From positions 37,633 through 101,632 of the forward strand of contig JAGRPI010000006.1 in the NCBI GenBank assembly GCA_019449635.1: a stretch of 64,000 nucleotides of DNA, given 5' to 3'. Position 1 is the stretch's first letter. Every line of letters starts with the position of its first letter. The position numbers were made by a program, and so were the translations under genes. The stretch comes from Candidatus Ferrigenium bremense (GTDB lineage Bacteria > Pseudomonadota > Gammaproteobacteria > Burkholderiales > Gallionellaceae). The notes beneath the pieces are model-generated. The model was not told the origin of the DNA, did not search any database, and was given only the letters and a program-made list of their open reading frames with translations. This document shows, piece after piece, positions 8,525 to 16,679 of this stretch.

Positions 8525-9790
8525 TCAGGGTTGTTTCCAATTGGTTGTCAGATAGTCCTTCCCGTTTTCGAATTCCACACAGAGCTTTTCGATCTCGGCT
8601 TCCGCCTCGGCCTGCCCCATGTTCTGCGCCTCGATCACAAAGGCGGCAATCTTGCCGACATACAGCGGCATGAGCGACTTGATCAGGTGCTCGGCGGGCA
8701 GCTTCCTGCGGTGGAAGGCGAGGGCGTAATCATAGACGATCCGTGACCACAGGCTGGGCGGGAAGCGGAACAACGTGTCGTCCTGTGCGCCCAGCCGCTT
8801 CACCTCGCCCAGGTCGCCGGCGCCGAGGATGTCCAGCCAGATTTCATGCAAATTCCGCAGTCCCTCGCGGAAGATGTGCAGCATCCTCGTCGTGTTCACG
8901 TTGATGTGCTCCAGCCCCACGGTGTATTCGAAGCCGAAGGCAGGCACTGGTTCCGAGCCGTGGATCGGCATCCACACTTCGGGGTAGTCCTCCATCAGAC
9001 CGAAGGTAGCGCTGACCACCTGGTAGAGCATGTCGCTCAGGTCCGCCCCGGGATCCTTGGCGTCGTGGATCTTCGCGCCAAGGAAGGACTGCGCGACCCT
9101 GAAGCCGTTCGCCAGCGCCGTGGTGGTCATCCAGATGTCGATGCCGAAGCGCGCGACATCGGTCTGCCACACGTCCTTGGTCAGGTAGAACTGCGCCAGC
9201 CTGCCGGAGAAACCGAAGTCCCCGCCGATCGGCTGGCGCACGCGTTTTCCGTAGAGCGCGCGGGTGAGCGGATAGACGATGCTGTTGGTGATGGTGCCGT
9301 CGAACTTGTGGCGGTGGTACAGCGGTGCGACGTAATCGAAGCCGCCCTCGAGCACCGGCTTCACCAGCAGTTCGATCCACTCCGGCGCGATGCTCCTGAG
9401 GTCCGAATCTACCACCGCGCAGGCTTTCGCGTCCAGCGTGCGCGCGATTTCGAACACCGAGCGGAAGGCGCTGCCCTTGCCGGGGATGCCGGAATAGGGA
9501 AACGCCAGCTTGGCGATGGGCGTCACGCGGTGGTGCAGCAGGATGGCATCGAAATCCTCCACGGAGGCTTGCCGCACGACCTCCGTGGTACCGTCGCTTG
9601 AGCCGCCGTCGGAGTTGACAATCACCGCCTTGTGCATTGGAAAGTACTTGGCCAGCCCGGCCTGCACCGCCCTGACCACATGGCCGATGGTGCGCGCGTT
9701 GTTGTAGCTCGGGATGCCGACCACGATGTCGGCCTGCCCGATCTGCGCAAGCTGGGTATGCACCTCGGCGCGCAGCACGGTGCCGTTCAT
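8525..9790 (-). CDS. Glycosyltransferase, GT-A fold; candidate mannosyl/glucosyl-glycerate enzyme
   Basis: A 421-residue soluble glycosyltransferase: donor-binding start VVGIPSYNNARTIGHVV (from about residue 16), metal/donor motif VVDSDLRS, GGDFGFSG, and a long all-helical-looking C-terminus. The start ATG overlaps the upstream stop by four bases. Families of this kind include glucosylglycerate synthase and the mannosylglucosyl-3-phosphoglycerate synthase of the MGG pathway. With a GpgS-like enzyme and an MpgP-type phosphatase in the same operon, either a second sugar addition or an alternative one-step route is plausible; sequence alone does not decide. Confidence 0.75.
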   Translation of the reverse strand: MNGTVLRAEVHTQLAQIGQADIVVGIPSYNNARTIGHVVRAVQAGLAKYFPMHKAVIVNSDGGSSDGTTEVVRQASVEDFDAILLHHRVTPIAKLAFPYSGIPGKGSAFRSVFEIARTLDAKACAVVDSDLRSIAPEWIELLVKPVLEGGFDYVAPLYHRHKFDGTITNSIVYPLTRALYGKRVRQPIGGDFGFSGRLAQFYLTKDVWQTDVARFGIDIWMTTTALANGFRVAQSFLGAKIHDAKDPGADLSDMLYQVVSATFGLMEDYPEVWMPIHGSEPVPAFGFEYTVGLEHINVNTTRMLHIFREGLRNLHEIWLDILGAGDLGEVKRLGAQDDTLFRFPPSLWSRIVYDYALAFHRRKLPAEHLIKSLMPLYVGKIAAFVIEAQNMGQAEAEAEIEKLCVEFENGKDYLTTNWKQP

Positions 9791-11961
9791 GGCCTGCCTG
9801 TTCCCGCCTGTGCATCCTTCTCGCACAGCACGATCTGCAAGTCCATCACATTCGTTCCGGTGGGCCCGGTCTTGAAATGTGCATGCCCGCCGGTCAATTC
9901 GTCGAGGCGGCGGAAGAAGTTGTACGAATCGTTGTTCTCCAGGTATACAAGCGGATCGAGACCGGCTCGGCGCGCCCGCGCCACGGTCTCGCCGTCCACC
10001 ATCGCGCCCGCCGCGTCGGTCGGCCCGTCGCTGCCGTCGGTGCCTGCGGAAAGCATGGATATACCCGCCACGCCCTCGATCTCCAGCGCGAAGGCCAGCG
10101 CCAGTTCCTGGTTGCGCCCGCCCTTGCCGTTGCCGTGGACCGTGACCGTAGTCTCGCCGCCCCATAGCAGGCAGCGTCGTTCACCTGCCCGCATGCCGGC
10201 AAGCGCCGCGTGTGCACGGCGCGCAAGCAAGCGTGCGGCATCACGCGCCTCGCCCTGCAGTTCCGCGCCAACAATCTCCGTCACCAGGTCGAGTTGCCGC
10301 GCCTTTTCCGCCGCGGCAGCGAGTGCCTGGCCGATGCCGGCGACGATGGTGTTCTGCGCCCGGTCGAAGCAGGGAGCACCGGGCTTCACCGTCTCGGGCT
10401 CGTGCCCCTCCAGCCCGCGCTTCAGGTAGTCCCGCACGCGCGCGGGGATATGCTCCTGCAGTCCGAATTTTTCAATCACCGCCCAGGCATCGGCAAAACT
10501 CGATGCGTCCGCTGCGGTCGGTCCGGAAGCAATCACATCGAGCCGGTCGCCAATCACGTCGGAGAGCAGCAGTGTCAGCACCTGCGCGGGAAAGGCCGCC
10601 TGCGCGAGCCGGCCACCCTTGACTGCCGAAAGATGCTTGCGCACCGTATTCAGCTCGGCGATGGACGCGCCCGCGTTGAGCAGCAGCGCGGTCGCATGCT
10701 GTTTGTCCCCTAGCGTCAGGCCGTCGGCGGGCGCGACCAGCAATGCGGAAGCGCCGCCCGAAAGCAGGCAGATTGCCAGCGTTCTGTCATCGGCGGCGCG
10801 CAGCATCTCAAGGATGCGCCGCGTTCCCTCCACCCCGGCTTCGCCGGGGACAGGATGGGATGCCTCGACCTGCTCGATATTGCGCAGCGGCGCCTTGTGT
10901 CCCTGTTTCACGATCACCAGCCCTCTGGAGATGCGCTCACCGAGCAATTCCTCGATGGCCAGCGCCATGCGCGCCGTGGCCTTGCCGGCGCCAGCCACGA
11001 CGATGTGATCGTATGCCGCGAGGTCATAGGCCGCACCGGCCACATGCAGATGATGGCCTTCGATCCTTGCGGCATCGAGCACCGCCTGACAGGGATCGAC
11101 GGCGGCAAGCGCGGCATGGAAAATTTCTTCCAGTATCCGGTAAGGGGCGCTTGCTTCAGCCGGTGTGGCGGCGAGCAGTTGCAGCACGGCGTCGTTCCAG
11201 CCGGCCGGGCCGGGGCGTTGCGTCTTCAGCAGGCCGGGCAGGTCGATGCGTGTGTCGAAGCCGCCGTCCGGGTGCCGCACCAGCACCGGGTGATCGACTG
11301 AGCGGAGCATGGGCAGATCGTTCAGGCTGTCGCCGAGGCCGATGCTCGCGACCGCACCGTACTCGCGCCGGTAGAGCGATTCCAACAGATTCACGGCGCG
11401 CCCCTTGTCGTGATTGCCCAGAACGTGGAAGAACTGCCCCTGGGTCCAGTGCAGGCCTGCCGTTTCGATGGCTTGCAGGAAGCCTTCATCGGGTGCGCCA
11501 TCGAACACGAAGGCTTCATCGAAATCGCGCTGTTTTGCCAGCACGGCCTCGTTGGGGGGGAGGCCCGTCAGGCCGGCGACCTCGCCGTCCGTCATGTCCC
11601 CGAAGCCGCGCACCCTGGCGCCGAACCGTTCGCGCAGCCCGGCGAAGCGGCTCCTGATCTCTGCATAGGGCATGCCGAGCCGGATGAGGCTATAACCGCC
11701 AAATACTTCCGCATTGGGCAGCGTCGAAAAATACCCGCGCGGGATGAATATGCCGCCGCCATTCTCGGCGATGAAAGGATGCCGATTATCCAGGCGCCGA
11801 CGATAGACCTCGATCTCCGCGCGCGTCTTGCTGGAGCACAATACAAGCGGCACACACCGTGCCTGTATGGTCTCCAGTGCCGGAAGGGCTGCGGCAAAGG
11901 AATAATCTGCCGAATCGAGCAACGTTCCGTCCAGGTCGCTAATGATTATCGTATCCGGCAT
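9787..11961 (-). CDS. Fusion: mannosyl-3-phosphoglycerate phosphatase-type HAD domain + MOFRL-type glycerate 2-kinase
   Basis: A 724-residue two-enzyme fusion. Residues 1 to about 260 form an HAD phosphatase: DLDGTLLDS (motif I), LCSSKTRAEI (motif II), FIAENGGGIFIPRG typical of mannosyl/glucosyl-3-phosphoglycerate phosphatases, and GLGDSLNDLPML (motif III). Residues from about 275 to 715 form a glycerate 2-kinase of the GckA/MOFRL type: GAGKATARMA, LLSGGASALLVAP, NTVRKHLSAVKGGRLA, LSDVIGDRLDVIASGPT and GKGGRNQELALAFAL. Both halves look intact. The phosphatase would release the sugar-glycerate; the kinase would phosphorylate free glycerate, perhaps for recycling. It is first in the five-gene operon, with GGAGCG before the ATG. 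Confidence 0.9.
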   Translation of the reverse strand: MPDTIIISDLDGTLLDSADYSFAAALPALETIQARCVPLVLCSSKTRAEIEVYRRRLDNRHPFIAENGGGIFIPRGYFSTLPNAEVFGGYSLIRLGMPYAEIRSRFAGLRERFGARVRGFGDMTDGEVAGLTGLPPNEAVLAKQRDFDEAFVFDGAPDEGFLQAIETAGLHWTQGQFFHVLGNHDKGRAVNLLESLYRREYGAVASIGLGDSLNDLPMLRSVDHPVLVRHPDGGFDTRIDLPGLLKTQRPGPAGWNDAVLQLLAATPAEASAPYRILEEIFHAALAAVDPCQAVLDAARIEGHHLHVAGAAYDLAAYDHIVVAGAGKATARMALAIEELLGERISRGLVIVKQGHKAPLRNIEQVEASHPVPGEAGVEGTRRILEMLRAADDRTLAICLLSGGASALLVAPADGLTLGDKQHATALLLNAGASIAELNTVRKHLSAVKGGRLAQAAFPAQVLTLLLSDVIGDRLDVIASGPTAADASSFADAWAVIEKFGLQEHIPARVRDYLKRGLEGHEPETVKPGAPCFDRAQNTIVAGIGQALAAAAEKARQLDLVTEIVGAELQGEARDAARLLARRAHAALAGMRAGERRCLLWGGETTVTVHGNGKGGRNQELALAFALEIEGVAGISMLSAGTDGSDGPTDAAGAMVDGETVARARRAGLDPLVYLENNDSYNFFRRLDELTGGHAHFKTGPTGTNVMDLQIVLCEKDAQAGTGRP

Positions 11962-12029
11962 CCGCGCTCCGTTACTTGCTTGATTGCTTCGTTCTTGAAC
12001 TCGTCCGTATATCGCTTGCTGCTCATCAT
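11961..12029 (-). pseudogene. 5' remnant of an IS3-family transposase orfA
   Basis: Reading the minus strand from 12029, about 23 codons encode MMSS followed by KRYTDEFKNEAIKQV and TERG, a close match to the start of IS3-family OrfA proteins (HTH_Tnp_1). A GGAAGG ribosome site precedes the ATG pair. Similarity stops exactly at the start codon of the phosphatase/kinase gene, and the frame then hits a stop at 11946. No remaining OrfA, no OrfB and no clear terminal repeats are seen, so this is a fragment left by insertion and deletion. It now forms the leader of the compatible-solute operon. Confidence 0.75.
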
Positions 12030-12086
12030 CCTTCCGGTCTCATAAACACCATATCAGATGTCTATGAAACTTGGGACGTACCAGGC

Positions 12087-13418
12087 TTATTGCTGCACAA
12101 TGCCAAGCTTTCCTGACCACCAGGGGGTGATTGCGGGCAGCAGGGTCAGGGTCCAGATGACCACCCATGCCGTCAGCGGCAGCAGCCGGGTCAGTTCCGG
12201 GAACTGTGCGGCGGCGATGACCGCCAGCACGACGGGGATCACGCCCGTCTCCCGCACGATGCTCATGAAGAGCTTGTCTTTCATGCTGAGATCGGTCGGC
12301 AGCAGGGACAGCATAACCGCCAGGGGGCGGGCGACGAGGATGAAGACAAGCGACACCAGCAAGCCGAGGAGCGCGGTGTCCCACAGGTCGCCTAGTGCGA
12401 CAAACGGGCCCACCATCATGAAGATCGTCGGCTTGGCGATGCTCTCGATCTTGATCTCCATGGTGTGCAGCGTCTTGTGGAAGTATTCCTTGCCATGGTT
12501 GTAGTTGGCGAGCAGGCCGGCCACGAAGGCCGCCATGAACCCGTTGCCATGGATGGCTTGCGCCAGCAGGAAGGTCACCAGCGGGATGGCCAGCACAACC
12601 GCGAAATCGTAGGTGGTCTCCCCGACGTTGCGTTCGTTGTCCCGCGACTTGTAGATTTCATAAGCGTACATCGCGCCCCAGCCGATGATGCCTGCGATGG
12701 CGCCGAACAGGAATTGCCCCCCCAGATGCAGCAAGTTCTCCGCGCTGGAGAGTCCCGAGACCAGGCTACCCATCGAATCCACTGAAACGCCGGCCAGAAT
12801 CATGGCCGCGACGGCGGCAGTGAAGATGGCGCCGGCCGCGTCGTTGAGGGCGCTTTCTGCGACCGAAATGCTGGCGAGACGCTTGTATTCGTCCTTGAAT
12901 ACGATCCGCTTCAGGGTCGGGATCAGCGCCGCCGGATCGGTGGAGCCAAGAATGGCCGCGAGCAGGGCGGCGGTCTTGCCATCCAGCCCCAGCGCCATCA
13001 GGACAGGGAACATGACGAAGAAGGTGATGAGATAACCCACAAGGGCAATCATCGCGGTGGGGAAGGCGATTTTCACGAAATCGCGCCGGTCCACTTCGTC
13101 GCCACCGCCCTTCAGGATGATGGCCGCGAGCGCGGTGCACACCACCACCGCGAGCATGACCGCCGCCCCGATGGGCGCCAGCGCGTCATGCAGGACGATG
13201 CCCACCAGCAGCTGCAAGGTGAAGTTGGGGAAAACGGTCCCCTCGGACAATTTGCTGCACGCCCAGCCGAACACCAGAAATAGCCCCAGACACCACAACG
13301 AAATCGCGATAGCCGTCTCTGTACCACCAAGCAGGGTCAGGTGTTCAAGAATCACCGGAGCAGAGAGGTTCAATAGGTAAGCGACAACAAACAGGCCAGC
13401 AATTTTTATGTAGTTCAT
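12087..13418 (-). CDS. Cation:proton antiporter, CPA1/NhaP-like
   Basis: A 443-residue polytopic membrane protein of the CPA1 exchanger group. GSTDPAALIPTLK and VAESALNDAAGAIFT (middle of the protein) match the paired CPA1 motifs, with the Asp of ESALND as the expected ion-binding residue. About 12 helices are visible, with a distal RETGVIPVVLAV motif shared with the antiporter encoded divergently at 13587. It lies 125 bases upstream of the compatible-solute operon on the same strand and could be co-transcribed with it. Ion specificity is unknown. Confidence 0.88.
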   Translation of the reverse strand: MNYIKIAGLFVVAYLLNLSAPVILEHLTLLGGTETAIAISLWCLGLFLVFGWACSKLSEGTVFPNFTLQLLVGIVLHDALAPIGAAVMLAVVVCTALAAIILKGGGDEVDRRDFVKIAFPTAMIALVGYLITFFVMFPVLMALGLDGKTAALLAAILGSTDPAALIPTLKRIVFKDEYKRLASISVAESALNDAAGAIFTAAVAAMILAGVSVDSMGSLVSGLSSAENLLHLGGQFLFGAIAGIIGWGAMYAYEIYKSRDNERNVGETTYDFAVVLAIPLVTFLLAQAIHGNGFMAAFVAGLLANYNHGKEYFHKTLHTMEIKIESIAKPTIFMMVGPFVALGDLWDTALLGLLVSLVFILVARPLAVMLSLLPTDLSMKDKLFMSIVRETGVIPVVLAVIAAAQFPELTRLLPLTAWVVIWTLTLLPAITPWWSGKLGIVQQ

Positions 13419-13504
13419 GATTTGGATATTCTTGGGCTAACGGTAAGCGACATACGGGGAAATCGCGTGAAGTTAATGATTGGCTGTTGGACATGGGTGA
13501 GTGC

Positions 13505-13534
13505 TTGTCCATTTGATTTCTGCGCCATTATACT
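13505..13534 (+). promoter_or_regulatory. Putative sigma70 promoter for the antiporter at 13587
   Basis: TTGTCC (13505-13510), an 18-base spacer and TATACT (13529-13534) lie in the divergent intergenic region between two antiporter genes. Confidence 0.45.
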
Positions 13535-13586
13535 GCGTAGGCACCCGTGACGGTAATACCACGATGGACAAACCATCAAAAAACTG

Positions 13587-14867
13587 ATGGGATTGCGCCT
13601 GGATAAACGGCCACGTATCCTTCATCAAATGGAATCCTCAGCCTCACTTGAATTGGCCAAGCACGCACTGCTGGTGTTCGGCATCATCCTCGCCGTGGGA
13701 ACCTTCTCCGGTTTGATCGCCCGATTGCTTCGTGTGCCCGACGTGGTGGTGTTCCTGCTGGTGGGCATGCTGGCCGGCCCCAGTGTTCTGGGGCTGGTGG
13801 ACATCAAGGCAGATTCCACCGTTAACCAGTTGATCCTGATCTTCGGTTCCAGCTATATCCTGTTCGACGGCGGCGCATCGATCCGCCTCAAGGTGTTGAA
13901 AGAAGTCTGGATCACCATCGTGGTAATCGCCACCCTCGGCGTGCTGATCACCGCCGCCATTACCGGCGCGGCAGCTTGGTATTTTCTCGATGTGCCCGTT
14001 ATCGTCGCGCTGCTGCTCGGCGCCGTGCTCGCCTCCACCGATCCGGCCACGCTGGTTCCGGTGTTCAAGCAGATCAAGATCAAGGAGCGTGTCGCACAGA
14101 CGGTGATGAGCGAGTCCGCCTTCAACGATGCGATGGGCGCCATCGTCACCTTTACCGTGCTGGGTGTGGCGATGGGGTCAGGCGAATTCTCGGCGGGCGA
14201 TGCGCTCGTCGACCTGCTCAAACAATCGCTGCTGGGCATCCTGATCGGCGGAATACTGGGCTATATGGCGGCTTTCCTCATCTCGCATGAAAAATTCGGC
14301 TTCCTCACCGAATACGCCCCGGTGGTCACCCTGATGGCGGTGATCGGAGCCTATATGGGGGCGGACGGCATGCACGCCAGCGGCTTCATGGCGGTGTTCG
14401 TGTTCGGCATCATGCTCGGCAACCAGGAGTCGCTTGGCTTCAAGCGTGTTCACCACGACGAGGCCATCCTCGAAGACTTCATCATGACCACCGCGCTGAT
14501 CATGCGCATGTTCATCTTCATCCTGCTCGGTGCGCAGGTGGATTTCGGCCTGATGAACCAGTACCTGATCGGGGGTGCGGCGGTGGTGGCGGTGTTCATG
14601 CTGGTTGCGCGCCCGGCGACTGTGTTCCTGTGCGCCTTGTCGGATCGCCGAGCCAAGTGGAGCTTCAGGGAAATGCTGTTCATGTGCTGGACGCGCGAAA
14701 CCGGCGTGATTCCCGGAGCGCTGGCGGGTATGCTGGTCGGCATGAAAGCCCCCGGCGCGCAGATCATTGCCTCGGTGACTTTCATCGCCATCCTGATGAC
14801 CATCCTGATCCAGGCCACCACGACCAAGTGGCTGGCGAAGAAGCTGGATTTGCTGGCGGAAGGATAA
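13587..14867 (+). CDS. Cation:proton antiporter, CPA1/NhaP-like
   Basis: A 426-residue membrane protein (412 if translation begins at the internal ATG at 13629, MESSASLELAKHALLV). It carries the CPA1 motifs STDPATLVPVFKQIK and MSESAFNDAMGAIVTF, with the Asp of ESAFND as the expected ion-binding residue, and a C-terminal RETGVIPGALAG helix. Neither possible start has a good ribosome site, so the N-terminus is uncertain. It is transcribed divergently from a related antiporter; the two are homologous but clearly diverged, not a recent duplication. Confidence 0.87.
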   Translation: MGLRLDKRPRILHQMESSASLELAKHALLVFGIILAVGTFSGLIARLLRVPDVVVFLLVGMLAGPSVLGLVDIKADSTVNQLILIFGSSYILFDGGASIRLKVLKEVWITIVVIATLGVLITAAITGAAAWYFLDVPVIVALLLGAVLASTDPATLVPVFKQIKIKERVAQTVMSESAFNDAMGAIVTFTVLGVAMGSGEFSAGDALVDLLKQSLLGILIGGILGYMAAFLISHEKFGFLTEYAPVVTLMAVIGAYMGADGMHASGFMAVFVFGIMLGNQESLGFKRVHHDEAILEDFIMTTALIMRMFIFILLGAQVDFGLMNQYLIGGAAVVAVFMLVARPATVFLCALSDRRAKWSFREMLFMCWTRETGVIPGALAGMLVGMKAPGAQIIASVTFIAILMTILIQATTTKWLAKKLDLLAEG

Positions 14868-15254
14868 CTGTCGCTTTCCGCTGTGTGCTGCCTTGCCAGG
14901 GTAGCGTGTAATGGCGCTGTTCCGCCGCATACCCCTGCGGCTTGCAGGAAAGAGCCATAATTTTATTGTTAATTTTTCGTAAACTTCTTTATAATTTGCC
15001 CGACATGAAATAACTTGCTGGACATAAGAATAATCGAAGTGTCGGAGCCGGCCGGCTTGCCTGGTCCAAAGATGTCTCCCCCTGACTGAAGATGTTGGCC
15101 CTGACCGCGTAGCGGCCGGGAGATTCCGATGCGTGAAATAGCCATCGAGAGCAGGATTAAATGCCGCCCAGGCAGGTGTTGTCTGTGCAGTATCGGCAAG
15201 GATTTTAAAGCAACAAAAAACCGGAATTTAATTTAAAGAAGAGGTAAGGTAACT
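14868..15254 (+). other. 387-base intergenic region with long leader of the acl operon
   Basis: No gene is seen here. Near the left end, 14924-14941 can form a GCCGCA/TGCGGC hairpin that may end the antiporter transcript, though no T-run follows. A good promoter lies at 14966-14995. If it is the acl promoter, the transcript would have an untranslated leader of about 250 bases containing several GC-rich segments, including GCCTGG near 15058 complementary to CCAGGC near 15170. The ribosome site GAGGTAAGG precedes the ATG of aclB. No known riboswitch was recognised. Confidence 0.5.
14966..14995 (+). promoter_or_regulatory. Putative sigma70 promoter of the acl cluster
   Basis: TTGTTA (14966-14971), an 18-base spacer and a perfect TATAAT (14990-14995), in an AT-rich patch of otherwise GC-rich DNA. 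Confidence 0.6.
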
Positions 15255-16535
15255 ATGAATGTAAGTGGAATGCTCCACGGAGCTGGGTTGCTCAAGATCG
15301 TCGACTTCCCGGCATCCGAAGTACTCGGCCCGGAAGCCAGCGAACACGATATTCACAACTTGATCGAGCGTTGTGGCTCGGTTTTCGTCAAGCCAATATT
15401 CAGGGGCGGCATCGGCAAAAAGGGCAAGTCCGGGCTGATCGGACGCGCCAGCGACCTGAAGTCGGCGCTGGCCGAGAAAGAGCGCCTGTACTTTGCCGAA
15501 TACAAGGTCGGTAATGCCGTCTACAAGTCGCGCGGGGTCACCTTCGAGGGTGCTGTTCCGGCCAAGCACGAGATCTATTTCTCGATCACCGATTCGACCC
15601 GTTACCGCGCACCGGTCATGACGCTCACCCATCACGGCGGCATGGATATCGAGGAGCTGGACAAGACCCAGATCATCGAAGTCCCGTTCGATCCGCTGAC
15701 CGGACTCAAGTCCTTCATCGTGTCCAATGCGCTGACCGACCTCGGCGCTCCCAAGGAAATCATTTCGCCGCTGGTACAGCATCTGCCCAAGCTGTGGGAA
15801 CTGTACCACCACTACGGCATGTCCACGCTGGAACTCAATCCCATCCGCATGATGCCGGGCAAGTCCGGCTCGCTGATACCGGTGGCCTGTGACTTCAAGT
15901 GCGGCTTTGATCGCGATGATCCGCGCATGAACCGCCTGAGCCTGCCCGACGACCTGTTCGTCACCGAAGCCAATGACTTCGAGCAGGAGATCAACGAACT
16001 GCGTACCTATCAGGGCCAGAGCGACGTTTACGTGATCAACGACAAAGGCACGATCCTGGCTCCCACTTTCGGCGGCGGCGCGAATTCGCTGGTTACCGAA
16101 GTGCTGGGCAACGACGCCATCATCTCATCCGACTTCGGCGGCAACCCGCCCTACGAGAAGATGTACGATGTGATGCGCATATCCCTCAAGTACTATCTCA
16201 AGCAGACGAATGTGCTGTTCATCATCGGTGGCAAGGCCAACAACACTGACATTTTCGTAACCTTCCGCGCCATGGCGGATGCGTTGCGCGACTACTTCAG
16301 CGAGCGTGGCCCCACACCGCTGTATGTGGTGATCGGTCGCGGTGGCCCGCAGGTGATACGCGGCATGGGCGCGTTCAAGGATGTGCTCGACTCGTTGCGC
16401 ATTCCTTACAAGATCTTCGGCTTCGATTCCGCGATGACCGACGTGGTGAACTACGCGCAGGAAGCGGATCGCTGGATGAAGAGCGGTGGCCGCGCCGAAG
16501 TGGCGAAGCTGCTGGGTCTGCCGGCGGATGCCTGA
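15255..16535 (+). CDS. aclB: ATP-citrate lyase small (beta, SucC-like) subunit
   Basis: A 426-residue ATP-grasp / CoA-ligase protein homologous to succinyl-CoA synthetase beta and closer in style to the N-terminal part of ATP-citrate lyase. It would form citryl-CoA from citrate, ATP and CoA together with the next gene. Visible features are the ATP-grasp start VFVKPIFRGGIGKKGKSG (residues 45-62), STLELNPIRMMPG with the metal-site Glu/Asn, and a C-terminal CoA-ligase domain with TFGGGANSLVTEVLG and GGKANNTDIF. It is slightly longer than green-sulfur-bacterial AclB. It heads a co-directional cluster with aclA, acn, icd, sucC, sucD and fumA. A related citryl-CoA or other acyl-CoA synthetase is the main alternative. 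Confidence 0.82.
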   Translation: MNVSGMLHGAGLLKIVDFPASEVLGPEASEHDIHNLIERCGSVFVKPIFRGGIGKKGKSGLIGRASDLKSALAEKERLYFAEYKVGNAVYKSRGVTFEGAVPAKHEIYFSITDSTRYRAPVMTLTHHGGMDIEELDKTQIIEVPFDPLTGLKSFIVSNALTDLGAPKEIISPLVQHLPKLWELYHHYGMSTLELNPIRMMPGKSGSLIPVACDFKCGFDRDDPRMNRLSLPDDLFVTEANDFEQEINELRTYQGQSDVYVINDKGTILAPTFGGGANSLVTEVLGNDAIISSDFGGNPPYEKMYDVMRISLKYYLKQTNVLFIIGGKANNTDIFVTFRAMADALRDYFSERGPTPLYVVIGRGGPQVIRGMGAFKDVLDSLRIPYKIFGFDSAMTDVVNYAQEADRWMKSGGRAEVAKLLGLPADA

Positions 16536-16555
16536 GATTGTTGAAAAACCATTTC

Positions 16556-16646
16556 ACCACGAAGAGCACGAAGAAAAACATTCAAGAACCGGATCGCTTT
16601 GAGTGATCGCCGATTGAATCTTCGTGACCTTTTTGTGCTTCGTGGT
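16556..16646. repeat. Imperfect palindromic repeat between aclB and aclA
   Basis: ACCACGAAG (16556-16564) is mirrored by CTTCGTGGT (16638-16646), with further CACGAAG / CTTCGTG copies inside. The wording resembles CACCACGAAGAGCACGAAG-type dispersed repeats common in proteobacterial intergenic DNA. The arms could fold into a long hairpin between the two subunit genes. Confidence 0.65.
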
Positions 16647-16679
16647 AAACAAAAATTGAATTAAGCAAAGGTGAATGCA

